Source: Massilia sp. R2A-15 (GTDB lineage: Bacteria; Pseudomonadota; Gammaproteobacteria; Burkholderiales; Burkholderiaceae_D). From it: DNA of 64,000 bases. Each line of letters opens with the position of its first letter. The first letter of the stretch is position 1. The position numbers were made by a program, and so were the translations under genes. The stretch spans positions 3,844,001 to 3,908,000 of the forward strand of contig NZ_CP131935.1 in the NCBI RefSeq assembly GCF_030704305.1, read 5' to 3'. Positions 56,110 to 64,000 of the stretch are shown piece after piece. Under the pieces are notes generated by a model, which was not told the DNA's origin, did not search any database, and saw only the letters and a program-made list of their open reading frames with translations.

Positions 56110-56910
56110 TTAGTGCCTTTCTTCTTGGGTGGGTGATTCGGTGGCCGACAGCGCGATGCAGTGCGCGTCGACGTGGTAAAGCTGGTCGGCGCCCTGTTCC
56201 GAGGCGCAGGCGCGCACGTCGTCCAGAAAACGCGACACCAGCGCCATCAGGCGCGGCACCTGGGCCTCGGCGACGGCAATCGTCACGGCGCCGTGCAGCC
56301 GGCGCGAATCGGGCGCGTTACGGGCCGATGCCAGTTGCAGTTCGCTGGAGCGGGCGGCGATGCGCTCCAGCGCCAGCATGGTGAAGTCTTCCTGGCGATG
56401 GATCGCGCCGCCGGTCATGTCGCGCCACACGCCGGCCGATTCCATCTTCAGGAAGCCCAGGCGCAGCAGGTGCTGCAGCGCGATGGCGATGTCGTCGGCC
56501 GGCACGCCGAGCACGCGCGCCATCCAGCGCACGTCGGGGCGGAATTCGCGCAGGCGGATCAGTTCGAGGATGGCAAAGGCGTGCCACTGGCCGAGCACCT
56601 GGGCCGCGTCGTCGGCCAGCGCGCGGATCTCGGGGCGGCTGGCGTCGCCGGCGCCGAGCGCGATGTAATGGTCGATTTCCTGCGCGGACAGCGCGATGCG
56701 CGCGCCCAGGCGCCGGATCGCCGACTCGGTCATGCTGCGCTTGCCGCGCAACAGCTGCGACAGGCTGGCGTGGTCGAGGTCGAGGAAACGGGCGAAGGCG
56801 CGCAGCGAGTAGCGCGGATTGCGTTCGCAGCGCGCGGCCAGTTCGGCTTGCAGGCGCTCGCGGAACGAAGCGAAGCCGCTTGCGGTGGAATCGATCAGGT
56901 GGGTAGGCAT
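56110..56910 (-). CDS. TIGR02147-type HTH protein
   Basis: A 266-residue protein. PRYSLRAFARFLDLDHASLSQLLRGKR is a helix-turn-helix at residues 35-60 and the C-terminal domain (LEHLLRLGFLKMESAGVWRDMTG) fits the TIGR02147/DUF4423 proteins, poorly known putative regulators. It may control the adjacent VOC gene. Confidence 0.7.
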   Translation of the reverse strand: MPTHLIDSTASGFASFRERLQAELAARCERNPRYSLRAFARFLDLDHASLSQLLRGKRSMTESAIRRLGARIALSAQEIDHYIALGAGDASRPEIRALADDAAQVLGQWHAFAILELIRLREFRPDVRWMARVLGVPADDIAIALQHLLRLGFLKMESAGVWRDMTGGAIHRQEDFTMLALERIAARSSELQLASARNAPDSRRLHGAVTIAVAEAQVPRLMALVSRFLDDVRACASEQGADQLYHVDAHCIALSATESPTQEERH

Positions 56911-56978
56911 GCCGCGATTCTACGCGGCGCTCGCGGCATGCAGGACAACAAAGCGGGGCAAATCGCTGCCCCGGCGTC

Positions 56979-57308
56979 TCAGGCCAGCGCCAGCCGAAGC
57001 CCGGTAAAGACCACCATGCCGAACACGATCGTCTGCAGCATGTTCCGCCGCACCAGGTAGAACAGCACCGCCGCGAGGCCCGCCAGCAGCTTCGGGTTGG
57101 TCACGGTCAGCTGCAACTGGCCCGCATTGCCCAGCAACAGGTCGGGCGCGATGATCGCCGCCAGCGCGCACGCCGGCGCATAGCGCAGCACTTCCTGCAC
57201 GCGTTTCGGGATGGTGATGTGGTGGCCGACCAGCCAGAACGAGCTGCGGGTGGCGGCGGTCGCCACCGTCAGCACGCCGATCACGGCCCAGATTTCCCAG
57301 TCGCTCAT
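56979..57308 (-). CDS. azlD: AzlD-type branched-chain amino acid exporter subunit
   Basis: A 109-residue protein with three to four helices, MSDWEIWAVIGVLTVATAATR and APACALAAIIAPDLLL, as in AzlD. It starts at ATG 57308 and overlaps azlC by 4 bp. With AzlC it forms the small exporter for branched-chain amino acids. Confidence 0.88.
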   Translation of the reverse strand: MSDWEIWAVIGVLTVATAATRSSFWLVGHHITIPKRVQEVLRYAPACALAAIIAPDLLLGNAGQLQLTVTNPKLLAGLAAVLFYLVRRNMLQTIVFGMVVFTGLRLALA

Positions 57309-58057
57309 GGCTTCCCCTTGAATCGTTCCAGCGTTTCCTCGACCGCCATCGCGGTCAGCATGCCAACCAGTACGGCGGCCAGCAGGCCCAGTTTGTACGG
57401 CAAGCCATACGCGATCACCGCGACCGCACCGGCCACCAGCACGCCGCACAGCGCGGCCTTGTTGGCCACCAGCGGGATGGTGATGCACAGAATGGCCAGC
57501 GTGCCGGCGAAGCCCAGTCCCCACTGCGGCGGGACGACGCTGCCCAGGAAGATGCCGGCGATCGACCCGCCCTGCCAGGCCAGCCAGTTCGGATACATCA
57601 GGCCCTTCAGGTAGGACAGCTTGCCGGGCGCCGGCGCTTCATCGGGAAAGCGCTGCAGGAACAGCGCCACCGTCATGTCGCCGGAAATGTAGCCGAGCCC
57701 GAAGCGCTGCTTCCACGGCAGGTGCGAAAAATGGGGCGCCAGCAGGGCGGAAAAAATCACGAAGCGCAGGTTCACCGTCAGCGCCGTGGCGAACACCACC
57801 CAGATCGGCGCGTGCGCGACGATCAGCGGCAACGACGCCAGTTGCGCGGAACCGGCGAACACCAGCAAGGTCATACCTAATGCCTGAGGAATCGTCAGCC
57901 CGGTCTTGATCATCGCAATGCCGACCACCAGGCCCCAGGCTCCGATGCCAAACAGCGTCGGCAAGCCATCGCGCAGCCCTTCGCGCCAGATCCCGGGATC
58001 GTGTTCGTCGAACTGCGCAACGGCTTGCGCGGCAGCCTGGGGCGCGGGGGCGCTCAT
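57305..58057 (-). CDS. azlC: AzlC-type branched-chain amino acid exporter subunit
   Basis: A 250-residue membrane protein with GLRDGLPTLFGIGAWGLVVG and SLPLIVAHAPIWVVFATALTVNLRFV, typical of AzlC. Together with azlD it exports valine, leucine, isoleucine or related compounds. The pair is transcribed divergently from the zinc-protein gene. Confidence 0.9.
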   Translation of the reverse strand: MSAPAPQAAAQAVAQFDEHDPGIWREGLRDGLPTLFGIGAWGLVVGIAMIKTGLTIPQALGMTLLVFAGSAQLASLPLIVAHAPIWVVFATALTVNLRFVIFSALLAPHFSHLPWKQRFGLGYISGDMTVALFLQRFPDEAPAPGKLSYLKGLMYPNWLAWQGGSIAGIFLGSVVPPQWGLGFAGTLAILCITIPLVANKAALCGVLVAGAVAVIAYGLPYKLGLLAAVLVGMLTAMAVEETLERFKGKP

Positions 58058-58257
58058 GTGGTTTTCGCGCTACAGCGGCAGCGAACGGTCAGGGGGGAAA
58101 GGCGGAAACGGGCGGGCATCGAGGCGACAGAATAAAGGTGGGAGGACATGCGGAACCAGGACCGTCATTTTACCGATCATTTCGGCAAGCCGCTGAATCC
58201 GCTAAAATCGTGGTTTTGCTTTGGCCGCAACGGGCCGTCTCACGGAGAACATCGAAC

Positions 58258-58452
58258 ATGAACGAGAACAAAACGCCTGCGGTAGAACTCGACGGCAAGG
58301 ATCTGCCGGCACACTGCCCGAACCCGGCAATGCCGCTGTGGTCGTCCCATCCGCGCGTCTTCCTCGATTTCGGCCACGACGGCCTGGCCAAGTGCCCGTA
58401 CTGCGGCACTGAATACCGCCTCAAGCCGGGCACGGTCGCGGCGCACCACTGA
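58258..58452 (+). CDS. Small zinc-finger protein (CHCC type)
   Basis: A 64-residue protein with CPNPAMPLWSSHPRVFL and AKCPYCGTEYRL, giving the C-H-C-C zinc ligands of the zf-CHCC family. Bacterial members are uncharacterised. The ATG has GGAG about 13 bp upstream. Next gene starts 10 bp on. Confidence 0.88.
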   Translation: MNENKTPAVELDGKDLPAHCPNPAMPLWSSHPRVFLDFGHDGLAKCPYCGTEYRLKPGTVAAHH

Positions 58453-58462
58453 TCGGAACGCC

Positions 58463-58888
58463 ATGAAACGCGCAAGGCAGCAAGGCGGCAGCGCGGCGGA
58501 GGTCGAAGCCGCCTTCTACGACGCCCTCAACCGCGCCGACGTCGAGGCGCTGATGGCGCTGTGGGCCGACGACGACGAGATTTTCTGCATCCATCCGGGC
58601 GGCCCGCGCCTGCACGGACACGCCGCCATCCAGGCGTCGTGGGAAGCGATCCTCGAACAGGGCGGCCTGCAGATACGGCCGTCGATGCTGCACCAGGCGC
58701 ACAACCTGATGAGCGCGGTGCACACCGTGATCGAAGGGGTGACGTCGGCCTCGGCCGAACCGGCGCACCTGGTGGCGACCAACGCCTACATGAAGACGCC
58801 GCAGGGCTGGCGCATGGTGCTGCACCATGTGTCGGTCGCGCCCGGCCCGGTGCCGAGCGAACCGCATCTTCCCACCAGCCTGCACTGA
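58463..58888 (+). CDS. SnoaL/DUF4440-like protein
   Basis: A 141-residue NTF2-fold protein: EAAFYDALNRADVEALMALWADDDEIFCIHPGG and the histidine-containing C-terminal strand RMVLHHVSVAPG. Catalytic function unknown. Third position in the 58258-60442 run. Confidence 0.85.
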   Translation: MKRARQQGGSAAEVEAAFYDALNRADVEALMALWADDDEIFCIHPGGPRLHGHAAIQASWEAILEQGGLQIRPSMLHQAHNLMSAVHTVIEGVTSASAEPAHLVATNAYMKTPQGWRMVLHHVSVAPGPVPSEPHLPTSLH

Positions 58889-58914
58889 GCGGCGAACCTT
58901 GACGCGGGCATAGC

Positions 58915-59862
58915 ATGAACTACCCTGCCCCAGCCTGGCTGCCCGGCGGCCACCTGCAAACCATCTATCCGGCGCTGGCGATCGCCACGCCGAAGGTGGC
59001 CTACCGGCGCGAGCGCTGGGACGCGCAGGACGGCGACTTCGTCGATGTCGATTTCGTCGACGGCAAGCCGGGCAAGCCCTTCGTCGTGCTGTTCCACGGG
59101 CTGGAAGGCTCGTCGAACAGCCACTACGCGCGCGCCATGATGGCCGAAGTGGCATCGCGCGGCTGGTCGGGCGCCGTGCCGCATTTCCGCGGCTGCTCGG
59201 GCGAGGCCAACCGCGCGCCGCGCTTCTACCATTCCGGCGACGCCGGCGAGATCGACTGGATCCTGCGCCGCCTGCGTGCGCGCACTACCGGCCGGCTGTA
59301 CGCGGTCGGCGTCTCGCTGGGCGGCAACGCGCTGCTGCGCTGGCTGGGCGAGTCGCAGCACCAGGCCGAACTGGTCGATGCGGCCTGCGCGGTGTCGGCG
59401 CCGCTCGACCTGGCGCGCGGCGGCGAGGCGCTGTCGTCCGGCTTCAACCGCGTCTATACGCGTATGTTCCTGCGCACGCTGAAGCCAAAGTGCCTGGCCA
59501 AGCTGAAGGATTTTCCCGGCCTGTTCGACCGCGATGCGCTGCTGGCCGCCGACGACCTGTACGCCTTCGACAACGTGGTGACGGCGCCGCTGCACGGCTA
59601 CCGCGACACCGACGATTACTGGAACCGGGCCAGCGCCAAGCATGTGCTCAACGACATCACCGTGCCGACCCTGGTGCTCAATGCGCGCAACGACCCGTTC
59701 CTGCCCGGGATCTACCTGCCGGCCAGCGCGGCGCCCAGCGTCCGGCTCGATTTTCCCGAGCATGGCGGCCACGTCGGCTTCGTCGCGGGCGGCCCGCCCG
59801 GGCGGCTGGACTGGCTGCCGCGGCGCCTGATCACTTTTCTCGAAGGAGCCGCGCATGGATGA
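58915..59862 (+). CDS. YheT-like alpha/beta hydrolase
   Basis: A 315-residue protein. WLPGGHLQTIYPAL and VLFHGLEGSSNSHY at the N-terminus, nucleophile Ser in GVSLGGNALLRWL, and ARNDPFLPG and HGGHVGFVAGG completing the triad of the YheT family. An esterase-like activity is probable. Overlaps the next gene by 8 bp. Confidence 0.9.
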   Translation: MNYPAPAWLPGGHLQTIYPALAIATPKVAYRRERWDAQDGDFVDVDFVDGKPGKPFVVLFHGLEGSSNSHYARAMMAEVASRGWSGAVPHFRGCSGEANRAPRFYHSGDAGEIDWILRRLRARTTGRLYAVGVSLGGNALLRWLGESQHQAELVDAACAVSAPLDLARGGEALSSGFNRVYTRMFLRTLKPKCLAKLKDFPGLFDRDALLAADDLYAFDNVVTAPLHGYRDTDDYWNRASAKHVLNDITVPTLVLNARNDPFLPGIYLPASAAPSVRLDFPEHGGHVGFVAGGPPGRLDWLPRRLITFLEGAAHG

Positions 59863-60442
59863 CATCGTCAGGCAGGCCATGGCCAAGTGGCCCAACGTGC
59901 CGGACTGCTACGGCTGGCTGGCGCTCGACGCGCGCGGCGCCTGGCGCATGCGCGACGAGCGCGCCCAGCAGCGGGGCGAGCTGGGCGACAAGCTGGCCCA
60001 CGAGGCGCTGATCGGCTTCATCAACCGCAATTACGGCGCCGACGGGCGCGGCTGCTGGTTTTTCCAGAATGGCCCGCAGCGGGTGTTCGTCAATCTCGAA
60101 GCGGCGCCGTTCATCGCCCGCACCGATCCCGCGCAGGGCCTGCTGCTGCACACCGGCGAAGCGCTCGCCCGCCTGGACCGCGCCTTCATGACCGAGGCCG
60201 GCGCGCTGATCGTGCAGGGCGACGGCAAGACCGCCCAGCTCGACGACCGCGACGCGGCGCAGCTGTTCGCCGCGCTGCTGCTCGATGGCGAACCGGCCGG
60301 CGACGACGCGCTCTTGGCGTGGCTCGATGGTTCGCCAGGCGAAATTGGATTGCCTATTTTGAAACAAGTGGTCCCGGTACAACGCATTCGCGCCGCCGAC
60401 GTACCGGCGCGCTTCGGCTTTGCGCGCGCGCCCGCCCCCTGA
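59855..60442 (+). CDS. Conserved hypothetical protein linked to the YheT-like gene
   Basis: A 195-residue soluble protein with WPNVPDCYGWLALDARGAWRMRD, GFINRNYGADGRGCWFFQNG and RVFVNLEAAPFIARTD. No signal peptide. I do not assign a domain; its frequent coupling with YheT-type hydrolases suggests a shared pathway. Confidence 0.75.
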   Translation: MDDIVRQAMAKWPNVPDCYGWLALDARGAWRMRDERAQQRGELGDKLAHEALIGFINRNYGADGRGCWFFQNGPQRVFVNLEAAPFIARTDPAQGLLLHTGEALARLDRAFMTEAGALIVQGDGKTAQLDDRDAAQLFAALLLDGEPAGDDALLAWLDGSPGEIGLPILKQVVPVQRIRAADVPARFGFARAPAP

Positions 60443-60533
60443 AATTTAAATTTCCTTCCCGCAAATTTGCTTTCCGTGTAAATTGCTTGTCGAGCAATGA
60501 TATCGACAATTCAATTTTTTACGGAAGACAGCA

Positions 60534-62549
60534 ATGCAGACCACTCGACTCCTGACCGGCACCGCGCTCGCGGCTTTGGCACTGGTGAGCGGTTGCGGCG
60601 GCGGCGGCGGATCCACTGCCGCTCCCGCCCCTCCGGTCACGCCCACGCCGCCACCACCGGCCACCAGCGGCCTGGTGCCGGCGGCCGGCACGGCCGGCGC
60701 CGTCCTGTACGCCGATGCCGCGCCGCTGCGGGTGCTGCGCGCCGGCGCCGTCTGGACCTATCACGGCGTCGACCAGAAACGCGGTACCGCCTCCACTGCC
60801 GCGGACACCGCGTCCTACGCGAACAGCGTCACGCAGTCGAGCGTTGCCGGCGGCCTGCTCGAAAAGGGCAGCAATCCGTTCAACGACGGCCCCGACACCA
60901 GCGGTCCGGTGCGCTATGAAAGCGGCGCCTACAAATACACCCAGACGCTGCAGCTGGCAGCAGGAGGCGCGCCCCAGAACTTCGACGTGACCGAACTGCG
61001 CTCGCCGGTCCGGGTCAACGACCAGTACACCAGCATCGACAAGCACATCGCCGACAGCGGCGCCGACTTCGACGGCGACAAGGTCAACGACGCCGTCGAC
61101 CTGGCGCTGTACACCCGCGTCGTGGGCGAGGAAGTGCTCGACCTGCCGTACCGGGCGCAGGTGCGCGCGGTGCGGGTCGACACCACCATGCGCCTGCGCG
61201 CCACCAACAGCAAGACCGGCACGCCCGGGCCCTTGTACGAGGCGGTGCAGCAGACCTGGTACGTGGCCGGCATCGGCATCGTCAAGTCGCGCCTCGAGGA
61301 ACCCGGCGCGGATGCGAGCCAGCCGAACCGCGTCGTGACCGAAGACCTGCAAAACTGGGACGGCGTCAGCGAGGGCTTCGGGCACCTGCCGCTGAACGAC
61401 GGCACGAAGATCGTCGACGGCTTCCCGACGAGCTACCCGATGCCGCTGGCGGCGACCGATGCGGCCGGCTTCGACGACCACGCGGTCGTCATGACGCCAA
61501 CCGCCACGCTCGGCGCCATCAACCTGGCGAACCTCGACGCGCACGCGGTACTGGGCGTGCAGACGAAATACCAGCTCGCCGCGCTGTTTCCCGGCGCCGG
61601 CGCAGTAGCCGAGCCGCACCTGTTGCGCGTCGGCGCCGAACTGCGCCTGCTGGCGCTGACCGACGGCGCCATCTCGATGGTCGGCCTCGACGCCACCGGG
61701 GAGCACGTCACGCTGCCGGCCCGGACGGTCGTGGCGGCGCCGGTCCTCGTGCGCGATCCGGCCGACCGGCAGCGCAGCTACCGCGTCGCGGCCGATTCCA
61801 GCGGTCTGTGGCTGAGCTGGTCGCGCCGGGCGGGCACCGCGACCTTCCCCACCGAGGCACTGGCGCTGCGCCGCTTCGACGCCGCCGGCCAGCCGCAGGG
61901 CCATTCCAGCGAAACCGTCACCGACGCGCCGAATGCGAACCTGATGAGGCCGATCGAACAGCTCACGGTCACCGATAACCGGGTGCTGGTGTCCTGGTAC
62001 GCCAGCATCGGCTTCGGCGCCGCGCGCCGCGTCCAGGTCGTCGACATGAGCAGCGGCGCGTTCCTGGCCGACACGACGCTGCCGATCACTGCCGACTGGT
62101 GCTCCGGCATCAGCATGGTTTCGTTGCAACAGGGCGCGGCGATGAGCTGCCTGGGATACGTTGACGGTGTGCGCGCAGCCCGGCTCAACGATAACGGCAG
62201 CCTGCAACTGGCCGCGGGCGGCGCCCTGCCCAACGCCAAAATCCAGGCGCCGTGGCTTCAGCAGCCCGATGGCAACACGATGGTGGGCGGCGCCGGCGGC
62301 GATCTGGTCGTCGCGGCCCATCAGTACGGCCGCTACTGGGCGGCGGACACGGCCGACTCGCACTGGATCACGGTGTTGCGCACGGATTCGTCCGGCGGCG
62401 TGCTGTCGCAGGGCGTCCCCAAGCTGCTGGCGCGCGTGCCTGGCGACATGATGTACGCGTCGTACATCCTTCCGATGGGGAACCGCGTGATGGTCATCGG
62501 CGCCGACGGCGGCGGCTGGCTGCGCGCGGTGGCGGTGTGGCGCGGCTGA
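60534..62549 (+). CDS. Large lipoprotein of unknown function
   Basis: A 671-residue protein with a lipobox LALVSGC followed by GGGGG and a short Pro-Thr-rich linker (PPVTPTPPPPAT). The body is beta-rich with several TRP-like motifs, FDGDKVNDAVDLALYT (a calcium-loop-like segment) and repeated LRVGAELRLL-type strands. No family is recognised. It has its own AT-rich upstream region and stands alone. Confidence 0.7.
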   Translation: MQTTRLLTGTALAALALVSGCGGGGGSTAAPAPPVTPTPPPPATSGLVPAAGTAGAVLYADAAPLRVLRAGAVWTYHGVDQKRGTASTAADTASYANSVTQSSVAGGLLEKGSNPFNDGPDTSGPVRYESGAYKYTQTLQLAAGGAPQNFDVTELRSPVRVNDQYTSIDKHIADSGADFDGDKVNDAVDLALYTRVVGEEVLDLPYRAQVRAVRVDTTMRLRATNSKTGTPGPLYEAVQQTWYVAGIGIVKSRLEEPGADASQPNRVVTEDLQNWDGVSEGFGHLPLNDGTKIVDGFPTSYPMPLAATDAAGFDDHAVVMTPTATLGAINLANLDAHAVLGVQTKYQLAALFPGAGAVAEPHLLRVGAELRLLALTDGAISMVGLDATGEHVTLPARTVVAAPVLVRDPADRQRSYRVAADSSGLWLSWSRRAGTATFPTEALALRRFDAAGQPQGHSSETVTDAPNANLMRPIEQLTVTDNRVLVSWYASIGFGAARRVQVVDMSSGAFLADTTLPITADWCSGISMVSLQQGAAMSCLGYVDGVRAARLNDNGSLQLAAGGALPNAKIQAPWLQQPDGNTMVGGAGGDLVVAAHQYGRYWAADTADSHWITVLRTDSSGGVLSQGVPKLLARVPGDMMYASYILPMGNRVMVIGADGGGWLRAVAVWRG

Positions 62550-62571
62550 TGCCGCGCTGAAGAAGATAAGC

Positions 62572-62673
62572 TGTCGTACCTGCGCAGGCAGGTACCCATA
62601 CTGAGCATGTTTCACCTCGACGGCGCGCTCAGTATGGGGGAAACGCATGCGTTCCCCCTGCGCGGGTACGACG
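62572..62673. repeat. Repeat B, copy 3
   Basis: TGTCGTACCTGCGCAGGCAG.., CCCATACTGAGCATG and, facing it, GCGCTCAGTATGGGGG; the right end CTGCGCGGGTACGACGG is imperfect. Between the lipoprotein and protease 3' ends. Confidence 0.8.
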
Positions 62674-62705
62674 GTCCTTAGGCTGAGCGCGCCGAGCTGC
62701 TCCCG

Positions 62706-64000
62706 CTAGCGTTCCTTCTTTTCCTTCTTCTCTTCGCGCTGACGTTCGCTCAGCTCGCGTTCGCGCGCGTCGATCATGGCCAGGTCGTAGAACGAGGCGT
62801 CGGGCGCCTTGCGCGCGATGCCCAGCTGGTCGACCGCCGCCGGCACCGCGCCGCTCAGCACGTACGACTCGGCCAGCGCCAGGTGCTGCAAGGTCAGCTT
62901 GCCCTGCGCCGCGTAGGTCTTGGCGAGCAGGTCGTACAGTTTCGGCTCCTCGCGGTACAGCCGCACCTGCTCGCGCAAAAAGACGGCGGCCTGCTCGAGC
63001 TTGCCGGCGGCGATCATCGCGTCCGCGTACTGGCGCGCGATGCCGCGCGAAAGCGGGAACAGCTGGTGCGCCTGTTCGGCTTCCTTCAGCGTCTGCGCCG
63101 CCTGCGTTGCCGGCTGGCCCGGCGCCAGCTTGATTTCCAGCGCCAGCGCGGCGAACATCTGCGGCGCCTCCGACGGCGCCGGCCCGCCCGACAATACCGC
63201 GCCGGCGGGGGGCTTCATTGTGGCGCGCGCCTTGTCCAGCCATTCGTCCGCCCTGGCCAGTTCGCCGCGCTTGAGCGCAAGGTAGGCCAGGCCGTACTGC
63301 GCCGCCGCCTTTTGCTGGCGGCTTTGCTGCTGCAACTGGGTCTCGAACGCGATCTGCGCATCGCGCCGGCCCTGCGCGGATTCGTCCTGCAGCACGCGGG
63401 CGCGCGAGCGCACCAGGAAAAATTCGAGGCCGTCCACGCGCGCGCGCCGCGGCGTTTCGCGGATGCGCGCCTGGATGTCCGAGATGCGTTCGGAGGTCAG
63501 TGGATGGCTCATCAGCCAGGGCGGCGTCAGGTCCGAATAGACCTTGGTTGCCGCCTGCATGCGCTGGAAGAACGCAACCATGCCCGACACGTCGTAGCCC
63601 GATGCGCCCATGATCTGGAAGCCGACGCGGTCGGCCTCGCGCTCGGCGTCGCGGCTGAAATTGAGCTGGCGCTGGATCGCCAGGCCCTGTCCGCCCATCA
63701 GCACGCCCATCGCCGCGTCCGGCCCCGCTTTCGAGGCCAGCGCGGCGAGGATGAGCGAAGCCAGCGGCATCAGCGCGTCCTGCTTCTGCTGGCCGATCGA
63801 GCGCGCGATGTGGCGCTGGGTGACGTGGCCGATCTCGTGCGACAGCACCGAGGCCAGTTCCGATTCGTTCTGGGCCGCCAGCAGCAGCGCCGAGTGCACG
63901 GCGATGAAGCCGCCGGGCAGCGCGAACGCATTGAGCATCGGATCGCGCACGGCGAAGAAATAGAAATCGGCGCCGGTTTCGCCGCGCGCGCCGGGATAGG
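62706..64000 (-). CDS. BepA-like M48 metalloprotease with TPR, 3' part
   Basis: The frame is open to the window end, so the N-terminus is missing. VLSHEIGHVTQRHIAR carries the zinc HExxH at about residue 40 of the visible part. MVAFFQRMQ and the C-terminal helical repeats (ARADEWLDKARATMKP, ALTLQHLALAESYVLSG) look like the TPR half of BepA/YfgC. It degrades or assembles outer membrane proteins in the periplasm. Confidence 0.87.
   Translation of the reverse strand, partial: YPGARGETGADFYFFAVRDPMLNAFALPGGFIAVHSALLLAAQNESELASVLSHEIGHVTQRHIARSIGQQKQDALMPLASLILAALASKAGPDAAMGVLMGGQGLAIQRQLNFSRDAEREADRVGFQIMGASGYDVSGMVAFFQRMQAATKVYSDLTPPWLMSHPLTSERISDIQARIRETPRRARVDGLEFFLVRSRARVLQDESAQGRRDAQIAFETQLQQQSRQQKAAAQYGLAYLALKRGELARADEWLDKARATMKPPAGAVLSGGPAPSEAPQMFAALALEIKLAPGQPATQAAQTLKEAEQAHQLFPLSRGIARQYADAMIAAGKLEQAAVFLREQVRLYREEPKLYDLLAKTYAAQGKLTLQHLALAESYVLSGAVPAAVDQLGIARKAPDASFYDLAMIDARERELSERQREEKKEKKER

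Overview
The window is GC-rich chromosomal DNA, densely packed and mostly typical of a betaproteobacterium. The pgk-pyk-fba-purC-purE-purK-tsaC order, the thiL/cinA neighbourhood, a PEP-CTERM protein and the surface-polysaccharide genes suggest Oxalobacteraceae (Massilia/Duganella/Janthinobacterium-like). That placement is an inference from gene content, not from a marker gene.

Layout. 1-4.3 kb: the end of an ArnT-like GT-C glycosyltransferase, two small membrane proteins and a KimA-like APC permease. 4.4-14.4 kb: tRNA-Leu(CAA) followed by an accessory region. The last 41 bp spanning the tRNA 3' end are repeated at 14.3 kb, so the 9.8 kb between looks like the footprint of an integrated element. 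It holds a decayed ImmA/IrrE metallopeptidase operon, an OmpA protein beside a DUF3494 (ice-binding-like) lipoprotein, two ornithine-cyclodeaminase fragments, a cut-off MobA relaxase with MobC, a frameshifted GH23-LysM protein with a secreted partner, and an AlpA-like HTH protein next to the second att copy. No integrase was found. 14.4-15.5 kb: a second wall-hydrolase-like gene and secreted partner. 15.6-22.8 kb: a polysaccharide locus (AsnB-type amidotransferase, solute-binding protein, two GT4 glycosyltransferases, an RMD-like reductase and Gmd) consistent with GDP-D-rhamnose supply.

23-45 kb: housekeeping genes (malic enzyme with PTA domain, rubrerythrin-rubredoxin-reductase, thiL, pncC, cysK, FKBP, tcdA, cfa, msrA, glutaryl-CoA dehydrogenase) with unusual items: a chromosomal TraL/TraM-like pair overlapping a CDF metal exporter, and a single-ORF fusion of a hemerythrin domain to PdxH. 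Gaps here are filled by a palindromic repeat (repeat A, core GGGGTCxGGTCC-GC-GGACCxGACCCC, usually as two facing copies). Two nearly identical 1257-bp IS3-family elements each sit at the equivalent position inside a repeat A unit, with GACC/GGTC target duplications. Repeat A also supplies the last codons of three neighbouring genes.

45-64 kb: OmpW, a GDSL lipoprotein, the glycolysis/purine cluster, a VOC protein with a TIGR02147-type protein, AzlCD, a small zinc protein with a YheT-like hydrolase, a large lipoprotein and the start of a BepA-like M48 protease. A second hairpin repeat (repeat B, core GTCGTACCTGCG..GGCAGGTACCCAT) lies in three gaps (27.4, 55.7 and 62.6 kb).

Most likely novel points: the IS that appears to target repeat A, the hemerythrin-PdxH fusion, the orphan TraL/TraM-CDF operon, and the two hydrolase/secreted-partner modules.
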